From: Planctomycetaceae bacterium
GTDB taxonomy: Bacteria; Planctomycetota; Planctomycetia; Pirellulales; Pirellulaceae
Length of the DNA stretch: 64,000 nt
Assembly (NCBI GenBank): GCA_012959465.1
Contig: DUDC01000207.1
Location: forward strand, 26,307 to 90,306
Direction: 5' to 3'
Position 1 is the stretch's first letter, and every line of letters starts with the position of its first letter. This document shows positions 1-9,545 of this stretch, one piece after another. Below the pieces are notes generated by a model that made no database searches, was not told the DNA's origin, and saw only the letters and a list, made by a program, of their open reading frames with translations. The translations under genes were made by a program, and so were the position numbers.

Positions 1-2083
1 TTGGGAAGTTATCGGTCGAGTACCCAATGCGTATCACGTGACCGTCGACTGCGCTCTTCGGCTGTAGTTCGCCACGGGCATCCAGTTCTCCATCGATATA
101 CAGTTGTAGTTCTCCCTTTCGGCTGTCAAACACGGCCGCCACGTCGTGCCATTTGCCATCCGCCACGCGGCGTTTCGAAGAGACCGCGCCAACCCAGCCG
201 ATGTCGTAGCAGAGTCTTCCCCCACGGACAAACAGTGCTTTTCCGTCGGCCAACCAAGGCGAATCCGGCTTGGTCTTGGCGAAAATCACACCGTCCTTGC
301 GAGTCTTAATCCTGGCGACGATCGTAAAATCGCGACCCGTCATATCAAAGACTTGCCCCTCAACAATCTCGACAAATCGCTTTCCGTCGAACTTGACGGG
401 CCCGGCGGCCTGTTCCTTACTCGACGCTTTTTCTTCCACTGAACTAAGGACTGCGATCTTCGTTCCGTCGCTCAGCGCAACCTGCGAGAACGCGCCACGA
501 CGGCGAACGACCCGCATAGTAAGTGGAACTTGCCTCGCTCCAACATTCAAAACGCGGGCGAAAATAGGCCGTTCGACATCACCGTACGACTGCGGTGATT
601 CCAAAACGGCAACGCGGCCGACCGTGTATTCGATAATTGCTCGCTGGTCATAGTGATAAAGTCCCTTGTAGTGCGCCCATTGTCGAGGTAGGGGGCCATA
701 GCGACGACCGTCGCGTCCCTCGATTCGTGGGTCGTCAAACGAACCCGTTTCCGGATCCGCCCAGCCGGGCCCCGTGGGAATGCTGGCGTGGACGTCACCT
801 ACGACGCGAGGATGGATATTGTGCCGGCCGTTGAAGTGAATCCCGTTCCAATCGATATAGCCACTTCCGGTCCACGCCGCTGCCATCCTCATCGTGTCGT
901 GATCAAACACCATCCAGCTACGTCCCCGTGAAACACCGCCCGCCCCCTTATCCAATCGAACCGCTATTCCCTTGTAGGCAAAGTTCTCGCCTTTACCACC
1001 AACCTCAAAGGTATTGGTCATCGTCGGGCCATAGTCCATCGTTACCCACGGTTCATACTTGACCGGTGCCGGACCGCGTGTGTCTCCAATAGGCAGTCCA
1101 GCCAAGTAGCTTTCCGACAGGTCGACGAACTGGGACGAGTTGAACCGCTGCAGGTAAGCCGAGCGGATGTAGTGGATGACATCGTACTTCTGCTGTGGCA
1201 CCATCCAGGTTTGTGGCGCCATCATTCCGAATCCACGAGTCAATGTCTGATACATCGTGTATGGGTCGTGACCATTCTTGAACTTGTCAGAGGCAAACTT
1301 GAGTGATGTTGGTAACGAACCCGGTCGGTCGTGCGTGCCATGACAGTTGATACACAATCGCTGGTAGATTTCCTTGCCACGAGCAAACGCAGCGTTGTCC
1401 AAATCTGCCAGCAGCCCTCGGTGATCGACTCGCGATTCATACTCAGGTAGCACTGGCGCCAGCAGGGCCGCCGAGGGCTTTAGCTGCTGCGCAACCACTG
1501 GACCGCCCTGCACGACATCGTTGACGTAGCGGACAAGATCCAGAAACTGCTGGGGGCTGGCGAGTTGGTTCACCAAACCCGCCGGCATGATCGATTGTTT
1601 GCTGGCGAAGAGTTCGTCGATGTCCTCAACCGCAAATCGCTCCACCTGGCCTCCCTTATCCAAGACGGCCATTTCGACGAATTGCGCCGTTCGATTTCGC
1701 AGGATCCCGTTGATCGTCCTACCGTCGACCGTCACCAAGACATACGATTCGAATCCTTTCCGCAGGGTCTTGGACGGCGTCAAGATTGCCTCAACGATTT
1801 TCTCCGCCGCGGGTTTTTCGTCCAACGCGACCAAACGAGGCCCCAGCGTGCCTCCCCGTTCGCCCTCCCGCTCCACATGGCACAAAACACAACTCATGAA
1901 ACGCTGGTGAAACAAGACGGCTCCACGTTTTGCATCACCCGTTTCCAACGCCTGCTTGGCGAGAGACTGTGGAGACTGCTGTTTAAGGCGACTCTCCAAT
2001 GTCTGGGCCACGACTGCAGTCTGCGGTCCGATCAGCAAACTGACCGTGAAACCGAACAACGCCGCGAAATATCGACTTTGCAT
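1..2083 (-). CDS. Exported c-type cytochrome with DUF6797-like and LamG-like regions (3' end outside window)
   Basis: The gene enters from the left edge and reads leftward; about 694 codons are visible and no stop is reached. The ATG at 2083 is followed by a signal peptide (hydrophobic stretch at residues 8-19, AQT near a likely cleavage site). Two haem-binding CxxCH motifs are visible: CVLCH at residues 65-69 and CINCH at 244-248. The first is in a domain of the kind found in PVC-type haem proteins, which ends in the typical 'SIMPAGL..QL....LLDLVRYV'-like pattern. A middle region (about 290-500) resembles DUF6797, and the last 130 visible residues look like a LamG/concanavalin-like beta sandwich (DFTIVARIKT, WHDVAAVFDS). 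Such proteins are typical of planctomycetes and are thought to act outside the cytoplasmic membrane in electron transfer or polysaccharide handling; the substrate is unknown. The domain order is read by eye; the cytochrome call is firm. Confidence 0.85.
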   Translation of the reverse strand, partial: MQSRYFAALFGFTVSLLIGPQTAVVAQTLESRLKQQSPQSLAKQALETGDAKRGAVLFHQRFMSCVLCHVEREGERGGTLGPRLVALDEKPAAEKIVEAILTPSKTLRKGFESYVLVTVDGRTINGILRNRTAQFVEMAVLDKGGQVERFAVEDIDELFASKQSIMPAGLVNQLASPQQFLDLVRYVNDVVQGGPVVAQQLKPSAALLAPVLPEYESRVDHRGLLADLDNAAFARGKEIYQRLCINCHGTHDRPGSLPTSLKFASDKFKNGHDPYTMYQTLTRGFGMMAPQTWMVPQQKYDVIHYIRSAYLQRFNSSQFVDLSESYLAGLPIGDTRGPAPVKYEPWVTMDYGPTMTNTFEVGGKGENFAYKGIAVRLDKGAGGVSRGRSWMVFDHDTMRMAAAWTGSGYIDWNGIHFNGRHNIHPRVVGDVHASIPTGPGWADPETGSFDDPRIEGRDGRRYGPLPRQWAHYKGLYHYDQRAIIEYTVGRVAVLESPQSYGDVERPIFARVLNVGARQVPLTMRVVRRRGAFSQVALSDGTKIAVLSSVEEKASSKEQAAGPVKFDGKRFVEIVEGQVFDMTGRDFTIVARIKTRKDGVIFAKTKPDSPWLADGKALFVRGGRLCYDIGWVGAVSSKRRVADGKWHDVAAVFDSRKGELQLYIDGELDARGELQPKSAVDGHVIRIGYSTDNFP

Positions 2084-2511
2084 CTTTTGTTTTCTCTGCT
2101 GATATTCTTGATTCGTTAACGTCAAATACTGAAATGCGGGAGAGAGCCGCCGTTTCTAACGCGATGCGTAAGCTGTCGTTTTCGTCATCCCTCGCTAACG
2201 CTTCCGGTTACCTCGCTCCTTGCCAACTCTACCTTTTGGTCGTGATAGAGAACTGGCTTCACCATTGTAAAAGCAGGTGGCCATCGAAAACTACCGGCCT
2301 TTCAGAAAGATCCTCATTGAATGCTATGTCCTGGAGTCGACGGAATGGGTCCGTCACAACCGGAACCTCCCGTTTGCCACCTGTGCCATTTTGCGAAAAA
2401 CTCAACTAATGAAAATCTGTTTAGTCGACGCCGTCGCATTAACATCGTGTAATGGGGGGAACCAGAAGTGTCTTGGCAGGGACGTCACAGCAAGCACCAA
2501 TTGACCGAACC
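2084..2511. other. Intergenic region with no supported gene
   Basis: This stretch lies upstream of the leftward cytochrome gene and must hold its promoter. The open frames present are short, lack a recognisable product and have no clear ribosome binding site. A small inverted pair (CTAAC / GTTAC around 2195-2212) is the only structure noticed. Nothing else can be supported. Confidence 0.5.
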
Positions 2512-2918
2512 ATGACCGCCAGTCCTCGACGCCACAAACGACAAATGCCCATTCTGCAACGGGGAATCGGCGTCAGTGGGCCTCGCTGCTAGTCCAGGCG
2601 GCAGAAGACGCCGCTATCACTCGTCGGCAGTTGACCGACCGCGATCGAAAAATCGCCGAGCTACAGGATGTGGCCGCGATCCCGTGGTATTGGGATCGAG
2701 ACGAACATGAGTTGCAGTCCATACTGTACTTCAGCCGAAGTGATGCCACAAACTTAGTCGCCTTCGAGCTAGTCAAAGTCGACGATGAACCACCGTCCCC
2801 ACACCAACGCCTGCGTTTTGAAAACGAACTGCAGATGGAGGCAGAATCGGCAAGTACCGTCTTTGAAGGAATGGTCACCAAGGCGGCTGAGTCATTTTGG
2901 CCCCTTCGCCCTGAATAG
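2512..2918 (+). pseudogene. Possible small hypothetical gene, perhaps frameshifted
   Basis: A frame opening with TTG at 2631 encodes 95 residues ending in WPLRPE. It has a balanced, charged composition (for example RDRKIAELQD and VPWYW-like IPWYWDRDEHE) that looks more like protein than the antisense frame, which is Ser/Arg-rich. The same frame is open upstream to before 2512 but has no good start there. An ATG at 2512 in the neighbouring frame reads MTASPRRHKRQMPILQ and then stops at about 2590. A single-base loss near 2560-2590 would join the two into a protein of about 135 residues. No family is recognised. The alternatives are a short intact gene from the TTG, or no gene at all. Confidence 0.3.
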
Positions 2919-2980
2919 TGTGTCAGGCAATGTGTGCCACTTGTGCCGCTGCCGGTTCTGACATTGTCATCTGCCGCTGG

Positions 2981-3048
2981 GCGCTAGCCCACGGTTCTCG
3001 CCTACGTTGACCGACGTTTTTTTGGTGGCAAGAACCGGACGCTAACGC
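2981..3048. repeat. Imperfect hairpin of the 'CTAGCCCACGGTTC' repeat family; likely terminator
   Basis: The left arm 2981-3002 and right arm 3027-3048 pair at 17 of 22 positions, around a loop that contains a run of seven T. The left arm shares 16 identical bases with a copy at 14381-14396. It lies just beyond the stop of the leftward alpha-2-macroglobulin gene, where a terminator is expected. Confidence 0.6.
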
Positions 3049-3099
3049 ATGCCGGCTGATTTTTCAATTGAACACGCTACGATTTTCCGGAGAATCAAA

Positions 3100-6000
3100 C
3101 TATTTTATCGACACTTTGTTTTCGTCGGAATTCCCGCGGAGTTCTGGAGCGTACATTCCTGTGATTTGGGTGGGGAGCGCGCTAAAGCGTCCCGGGATCT
3201 CGGCGCGGACCTTGTATCGAATACTGCGTTCACCACGTGGCAATCGATGCGCAAAAATGGCGACTCGATTGTCTCGGTACTCGCGGTACGTCGGTATTCC
3301 CTGATAGTCGTAGCCACTTCGCACGCCAACGGCCTCAAAGCCGGCCGGTTTGTAATCCTCCAACAGCAAGTACTCGTAATCGTTCTTGGATGTTACGACC
3401 AATTCAACTTCGACAAGATCTCCACTATTGAGCACTGTGTCGGCTGTGATTGGAATCCGATCGAAAGCGTCGACCGCCCCGACAACGGCGCGACCGTCGG
3501 CGCCAGGCCGATTGACCTCGGCGTCTTTTGGTACCAGGCGATAGTAGTTCCTTCGCACCTTTACCTCGAGACCTGCCGAAGGAATCATGTCCCGCTTATC
3601 AAATACAGACAGGTAGGCGTTGAAGTAAACGGGACCATCCCCTTTTCGTCGCAGCTCGATTTTGTGTTCGCCGGTCGTCAGATCATCAGCAGACATCGTG
3701 AATCGATTGTCATAGGTGAACAGCGTATCGGGCGAGATCTCGACCGTCTTTACAACGTCGCCATCCCAAAGAACTTCGACGGTCATCTCTCCTTTCAGTT
3801 CATCACTCGCCGCCAAGTACGCTGCAAACGACTCGATGCAGAGTGCCGTATCACGAGTTGAGTTCCAGTAGGTGCTGTGTTTTCGCTGATTGACGAGATA
3901 CTTGGCGAATCGCTGAGCCTTGACCGACTTCGGTTCGACTCGCGACAACAATTTGAGATAATACGCATGAGTTTCAACTTCATTGCCGTACCAATGCCAC
4001 CAGTAGCCGCCGATCGGAAGATCGAGATACGCCGTCTCGTTGTCAGCATCTTCAACAAGGTACTGCTCGATGTTGCGCTGCACCATTTGCAATTTCTCTA
4101 TCTCCTCGACGTGGTAGAGTCCCAAAGCGTAAACAGATAGCCCATAGACCGAAATGGACGCTCGGTCGCGATAAAGAAAGTCGCGCATCGCGTTACTCGG
4201 CTGCCCAGCTTCGCAGAGGAGCATGTAAAGCAAGGCATCTGTATCGTCAGCCCGTTTCTTGTACGGCTTCGTTTCGGTCGCGCCGTTACGCAACTTTGTC
4301 ACCTCGCCCACTTGGTACTTTTTCAGCCATCGAATGCCTGAAGCCACCAGATTTGGCGGGACCTTCGCGTCGCTCTCTTGAGCAATCTGCAGGCCATGGA
4401 CAACAACCGCCGTGGTGTGTGCGTAACTTCGACTTCCTCCAAACCAGCCCCAACCTCCGTCAGGATTTTGCATGTTGGTCAGCCGAGTTATGCCAGCCGC
4501 GATCATGTCGTCTAATTTTTCCTCATCGAAAACTGGATTGCTTTGGAACCGTTTCCATTGAGCCGCTCGATCTTTCCCGTCACCAATTTCCTGTGCATTT
4601 AAATTGGTCCTTTTATCGCGGATCGCTTTCAGATCCAGATCCATGTCAAGAAGAGTCTTTCGCGTCACGACGGCCGGAACAAACCGGTTCAATGTCTGCT
4701 CGGTACACCCGTACGGATAGGCAGCCAGGTAGGGAAGAGCGTCGACCATGGCGACCGCCAACGAGGGCGAATACTGCACGATCAACTGCGATTGATCAAC
4801 ACGTCGCTCGGCCGGCACTTCGACCATGATCGATTTAGAGTCCTTGCCGCGAGGCACCGTTCCGGCCCAACTTTGGGTACGGAGCGCTCCGTGCACGTTG
4901 CACGGAAAAGCCATTTCCATGGCGTCCGATTCAATATCGCTGGCAGCGACCATCTGGACTTTCGCTTCACCCTCTCCCAACACGCGAGCGCGCCAATCGA
5001 CGCGGGCCTCGCCGTTAGCCTCAATCGTGACATTCCGCGTGATAGGATCCGACGTGGACAGCAGCCCATCGGGCAGCACAATCGAGATGGCGAAAGTGAC
5101 CGCCTCGGCGAGATAGTTGTGCACATTCGCTGACAGAACCACTTCGTCCCGCTCAATCACGAACCGCGGAGTCTGCATACGGAGGATGACGTTCTTACGA
5201 GTGATCACCTCGGCTTCACCCTGTCCGACTCGAGTTCCGTGGCTTACGGCCCACGTGCGAATCTTCCAAGTGGTGAGATTCTCTGGCATGGCAATTTCGA
5301 CTTCTGCGAACCCCTCGTCATCGGTGTTTAGTGCGCTCACCCAATACGCGGTATCTGCGAAGCTCTTTCGTACTTTCGGCGCTGCGTTAGCCGTCGCCGC
5401 CGGACTTGCCGATTCGTCGGCGTCGGCCATGGCAGCCATCGCCATACCCTCAGTTGGTGCACCTGGAGCCCCCCCACCGCCAACCCCACCAAGCATCCTC
5501 TTTGAGCCACTTCGATTTGCACGTTCGGCGACTCCTTTATCGTTGCCCATCCTTTGGAAATCCTGTTCCAAATCGTTGCCGAAGATGCCCAGAGGCGACA
5601 AGCCACGTTGGCCTGTCGGAACTAGGTTCTGAGAAAACCGTGCCAAACTGGAAACATCGTAGGGATGGTGGTGCCTGCGCCACTTCCAGAAAAACTCACG
5701 AATATCGGTAACGTTAGAGCCACCCGAAATGTACTCGACCGATTTGTCATAAACGGCGACAACCAGCGAACCGCTGTAGTTCTCTCCTGTATGATCGGTA
5801 ACATGCAAGCGGACTTTGGCCTTTTTGCCCGGCAAATACTGCTCAGCCGACGGTTGAACCTCGACATTCAACATCCGCTTTTCTGGCGGCACGATGATCT
5901 CGCGAGTTACCGTATGAACCTGACTACCGAAAATACAAACCGCCTCCACATGAAAATTGGGCATGTCGCTGCGGGCGACCCCCAGTTCGACGATGCGGCT

Positions 6001-9000
6001 CTTTCCGTCCAATCGCAAAATTCGAGGAGCCTCATAGACGCCGTTTTCCGGTCGCGTGAACAGCAGCACGGTGGCATCGGGATGATTGGAATTGACCTGC
6101 AACTTGACTTTATCGCCGGGCGCATACTCGCGTTTGTCAGGTACTAATTCTAGGGCGTTGTAACGAAACTCACGTCCCGAGAATTCATCTCCAGCAACCG
6201 TAAAAATGTAGCCGCCTTCAATTTCGTGTCCTAATCCATCATCGATTAAAGTGGAGAGCCGGTACTGCCCGCTTCCGCCGGCATTGAACTTCCATTGGGC
6301 CGCACCGTCCTCACCAGTCTCGACGTCCCAAGATTCTACCTCTTTCTCTTGCGGTTTTCCGTCGGCATCGTAGCGAATTTCATACAGCCGAGCCTTGCCC
6401 TTGCCAACGACGGGAGTTCCTGCCGGGTCACGTGCCATGACATTGACATTCACCACTTGGTCGGCGCGATAGTAACCACGATTGAGCCACGTATAAACCG
6501 TGAACGGCTTGCGGGCCACGATCACTTTCCCCTGACCGACAATCGTACGCCGCGAGTCGTCGCGAACCTCGGCGGTGATCGTGTACTCGTGGTCGCGGTC
6601 GCCAAAGATCTCCTTTGCTAACGCCGTATCGATGACAATTTCCAGCTCCCCGTTCGGCCCGATCTCGGTCTCGACGTCGGCGACGACCTCGGGAGGAGAG
6701 TGTCGTTGAGGCCACCAATAGGGATGAGGAGCGCGGCATCCTCGCCACATTCCCCACCCGGGGTACCAATCGTAGTCGTAACCAAACCACCAGTACCCTG
6801 GGCCGAAACACCAATCCCACGGCGCATAGGGGTACCATGAGTCATTGCGTTCAGTGCGCAGCACTTTGTATTTTACGGTCGCCACAGTGACTGGGCTGCC
6901 GAAGTAATACTTCGCCTTGAGCTTCGCCGTTATCTTCTCACCCAATTCTACCGGTTTCTTCGGTGCGTCGATCGTCACTTCAAACTCGGGCTTCTTGTAC
7001 TCCTCGACACGAAATGACACACCACCGCCATGCGGTGTCTGAACAAAGTAGACGCCCAGCTTCGCGTTTTTTGGTAAAGCGTATTCATCACCGAAACCAC
7101 CGTAGACGTCAGTCTTTTTTTGACCATCGGCAATCTGCTCACCTTGCGGATCCCGGATCGTGTAGTTGATTGATGTGTTGGCGAATCGCGAGACGTCAGC
7201 CAACTCGTATCTGGCGTCGCGAACCCAGAACTTGAATTTCACTTTATCGCCCGGACGATAGACGGGCCGATCGGTTATTCCGAACGCTTTCGTTTGACCG
7301 AATTGGGGCTTGTTGAGATTCGAGGCCCAGAGGCGTTGAAAACCCATGAAGGCCATTTCGCCGTTATCACCTCTAGCAATGGCGATCCACTGATAGTTTT
7401 CCTTATCTCCGGGCGGGAAGTACTGTCCTCTTCGATCCGCTTTTCCGGACACTTCCCGGAAGAACATCTGCTGCCGACCCTTGTTGTTGACGATGCGGTA
7501 ACCAAACATATCGATCTGTGCATTACTCAACGGTCGACCACCCACCGCATCGGCAACGTAGTAATAGTGTTTCCCATTGAGCGGTTTGCGAATCATCACG
7601 GCGTTTTCGACCCACAGTACAATTTGGCAGCTGTTACCGTCGGCGACTTTCGCCGTCACCAGGTAGGCTCCGCCCTTTTGCAGTGGCGTCGTCACACTGA
7701 CGCGGCGATCGTAGTGTTTCTCTAGTGGCTCGAGCTCCATTTTCCAACTGGCAACTTTTTTGCCAACATACTTGGCGTTGTTGCCGCGAATGATATTCCA
7801 GCCGATGTTGCTAATCTGAATCTTCTGCCAATCGAGCCGCTCTGGCTTGGACACCAAATAGGCCCGAATATCCTTCAATAGCGCCTCCACGTTGATCTCT
7901 TGGGCCTCAAAGCTGACTTGCTTGGCGTTGCGGAAGCGGAAGTCAAACGTGGCCCCACGACCTGCCGGCTGGCTGGTGGAAGGCTCAAACATTCCCCAGT
8001 TCCCGGTGATCTCTTCCAGTTGTCGCTTCACCGCGTCGCGGTTGCGGGTGCGTTGCAGTACCTGCCGCAGTTGATCAGCGGCGCGTGGAAACTGCCGGCG
8101 GTTCTTGTAGGCAGTCGCCAATGCCTTGTAACTCATTTCCCAATAGCCGTTTTTTTCGTCCTCAGTCAATTCTTGAAACAAACGGATATGATTGAATTCA
8201 TCGGGAAGGGTCAAACGCTGAACGCCGTTGGCAAGCCGCGTAATCGACTCGGTGTCTTCCAAAGTTGCCAATGCAAATTTCCCCTCTTGGACCTTGATAA
8301 TCTGACGGTCGGTTGGGAAGTTGGCCAACAGTTGCACTCCAAACTGGCTCTGGCAGAACATCGCCCGTTTCCACAGAACCGAACTGTGCAACCTCGGGAC
8401 TCGTCGCTCTGCTAACGCTAACAGCCACCGCCAGCGTTGACCATCGTTTTCGGCGTCTTGCCAACCGGTCGGTACGGTGTAAAACAACGGATTTCCCTCG
8501 GCGTCGATGGGAGTACCAGCGGGATTACCGTAGCCGTGTTGCGCGGACGTCTCCGGCAAGTTCTCCAAGTCGGTGAGGGCCGAGAGCTGCCAAGCTTGCT
8601 GGTATTGGCGACTGAACATCAGGGCGTCGGCGAAACGCAAATAGAATGCCCCTTGATCGCTTTTCGACGCATCCGCTTCAATCAGCGGTATGGCTCGCAA
8701 GTAGTATTGCAACGCGGTAGCTCGGTCGCGTTCGGTCGTGTATTGATAGACTCCGCCGCCACGTTGGTTGCCTCGGCGAAACTCGTTCTCCACCACGAAT
8801 CCGTAATGCGGAATCGACAGATAAACCTTGGCAGCGCCCTCGAGTACCTCCCAATGCCGGCCATGCAACTTTACGACCTCGTCAACTAACGCATCGATCT
8901 GAGTCACTTTATTCAGCCGTTGCATGCACTGAACAGCTTGGGCCAAATCGAGTGCCACCTTTTCATCGTTCTGCGGATTGCGGACAAGTTGCTCGTAGGT

Positions 9001-9171
9001 TTTCAGTGCATCGGCGTAGTTGCGGTTCTGAAACGCTGCACCCGCTGCGGACCGTTGCGCTGGCAATCTCGCCTGTCCCATGATTGGGGTCGTGACACAA
9101 AAAACCAGCAAGGCGAACAGAAATGTGCGAGCTGTTTCCGATTTGCCACTGGTTTGAATTCGAGTGCGCAT
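3100..9171 (-). CDS. Bacterial alpha-2-macroglobulin with intact thioester motif
   Basis: This giant exported protein (2023 residues from the ATG at 9171) traps proteases or attacking proteins by a reactive thioester in the family. The ATG at 9171 is preferred because a signal peptide follows at once (FLFALLVFCVTT...MGQ); the frame is also open to an upstream start at 9246. A TPR-like N-terminal stretch (NYADALKTYEQL) is followed by MG-type beta domains, a Gly/Ala/Met-rich linker at about residues 1224-1264 that fits the bait region, and the thioester PYGCTEQ with C1489, E1491 and Q1492. A thioester-associated alpha-helical domain follows (MQNPDGGWGWFGG), then a receptor-like C-terminal beta domain. 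Two things are odd. No pbpC-type peptidoglycan glycosyltransferase lies beside it, although these are often paired in proteobacteria. There is also a Trp/Tyr/Pro-rich insertion at about residues 779-820. The family call is firm; the role is inferred. Confidence 0.93.
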   Translation of the reverse strand: MRTRIQTSGKSETARTFLFALLVFCVTTPIMGQARLPAQRSAAGAAFQNRNYADALKTYEQLVRNPQNDEKVALDLAQAVQCMQRLNKVTQIDALVDEVVKLHGRHWEVLEGAAKVYLSIPHYGFVVENEFRRGNQRGGGVYQYTTERDRATALQYYLRAIPLIEADASKSDQGAFYLRFADALMFSRQYQQAWQLSALTDLENLPETSAQHGYGNPAGTPIDAEGNPLFYTVPTGWQDAENDGQRWRWLLALAERRVPRLHSSVLWKRAMFCQSQFGVQLLANFPTDRQIIKVQEGKFALATLEDTESITRLANGVQRLTLPDEFNHIRLFQELTEDEKNGYWEMSYKALATAYKNRRQFPRAADQLRQVLQRTRNRDAVKRQLEEITGNWGMFEPSTSQPAGRGATFDFRFRNAKQVSFEAQEINVEALLKDIRAYLVSKPERLDWQKIQISNIGWNIIRGNNAKYVGKKVASWKMELEPLEKHYDRRVSVTTPLQKGGAYLVTAKVADGNSCQIVLWVENAVMIRKPLNGKHYYYVADAVGGRPLSNAQIDMFGYRIVNNKGRQQMFFREVSGKADRRGQYFPPGDKENYQWIAIARGDNGEMAFMGFQRLWASNLNKPQFGQTKAFGITDRPVYRPGDKVKFKFWVRDARYELADVSRFANTSINYTIRDPQGEQIADGQKKTDVYGGFGDEYALPKNAKLGVYFVQTPHGGGVSFRVEEYKKPEFEVTIDAPKKPVELGEKITAKLKAKYYFGSPVTVATVKYKVLRTERNDSWYPYAPWDWCFGPGYWWFGYDYDWYPGWGMWRGCRAPHPYWWPQRHSPPEVVADVETEIGPNGELEIVIDTALAKEIFGDRDHEYTITAEVRDDSRRTIVGQGKVIVARKPFTVYTWLNRGYYRADQVVNVNVMARDPAGTPVVGKGKARLYEIRYDADGKPQEKEVESWDVETGEDGAAQWKFNAGGSGQYRLSTLIDDGLGHEIEGGYIFTVAGDEFSGREFRYNALELVPDKREYAPGDKVKLQVNSNHPDATVLLFTRPENGVYEAPRILRLDGKSRIVELGVARSDMPNFHVEAVCIFGSQVHTVTREIIVPPEKRMLNVEVQPSAEQYLPGKKAKVRLHVTDHTGENYSGSLVVAVYDKSVEYISGGSNVTDIREFFWKWRRHHHPYDVSSLARFSQNLVPTGQRGLSPLGIFGNDLEQDFQRMGNDKGVAERANRSGSKRMLGGVGGGGAPGAPTEGMAMAAMADADESASPAATANAAPKVRKSFADTAYWVSALNTDDEGFAEVEIAMPENLTTWKIRTWAVSHGTRVGQGEAEVITRKNVILRMQTPRFVIERDEVVLSANVHNYLAEAVTFAISIVLPDGLLSTSDPITRNVTIEANGEARVDWRARVLGEGEAKVQMVAASDIESDAMEMAFPCNVHGALRTQSWAGTVPRGKDSKSIMVEVPAERRVDQSQLIVQYSPSLAVAMVDALPYLAAYPYGCTEQTLNRFVPAVVTRKTLLDMDLDLKAIRDKRTNLNAQEIGDGKDRAAQWKRFQSNPVFDEEKLDDMIAAGITRLTNMQNPDGGWGWFGGSRSYAHTTAVVVHGLQIAQESDAKVPPNLVASGIRWLKKYQVGEVTKLRNGATETKPYKKRADDTDALLYMLLCEAGQPSNAMRDFLYRDRASISVYGLSVYALGLYHVEEIEKLQMVQRNIEQYLVEDADNETAYLDLPIGGYWWHWYGNEVETHAYYLKLLSRVEPKSVKAQRFAKYLVNQRKHSTYWNSTRDTALCIESFAAYLAASDELKGEMTVEVLWDGDVVKTVEISPDTLFTYDNRFTMSADDLTTGEHKIELRRKGDGPVYFNAYLSVFDKRDMIPSAGLEVKVRRNYYRLVPKDAEVNRPGADGRAVVGAVDAFDRIPITADTVLNSGDLVEVELVVTSKNDYEYLLLEDYKPAGFEAVGVRSGYDYQGIPTYREYRDNRVAIFAHRLPRGERSIRYKVRAEIPGRFSALPTQITGMYAPELRGNSDENKVSIK

Positions 9172-9545
9172 GGAAGGTCGGGTCCTTGAAGTTGGATTGC
9201 TTAGAGCCGATGGACGCCACTTCGGAATGGGCCTCGTCGTATCCAAATGCCATTAGAAGAGTAACTTACGTGAACATAGACGAATTACCTGTCGGTCCAG
9301 TTTCAAATTCACAATATTTCAACCTAAAATCTTGCCACAGAGTGCGAGTCACATGGCAAAATTCGCCGCAAAACGTTGCTGTAGAACGACTTTCTCCCTA
9401 CTATAGTGTGTTGTGGCCTCCAGTGGGCGGCCTCTGTTTGGTAAGTTGAAGCGATTTCTGCACCAGAGGCGAGTCGACTTTCGCAACGTCGATCCGTCGC
9501 GCTAGGATGGGCACGGCGAATGCATCAATCAGTTGAGGTGGGACC
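9172..9545. other. Divergent promoter region between A2M and the NPYHTWLG protein
   Basis: About 370 bases separate the two divergent starts. The region must hold both promoters, but no sigma-70-like box could be assigned with confidence. Near the right end, GAGGTGGG precedes the GTG at 9546 as a ribosome binding site. No small gene is supported. Confidence 0.5.

Noticed and set aside
1565..2119. A 184-codon plus-strand frame over the left cytochrome gene
   Set aside because: The minus strand reads a clear cytochrome with two CxxCH motifs here, so the plus frame is a shadow.
3877..9189. Several plus-strand open frames over the alpha-2-macroglobulin gene
   Set aside because: They have no recognisable domains, are Arg/Ser/Pro-rich and lie fully antisense to a strong coding gene; they are mirror frames.
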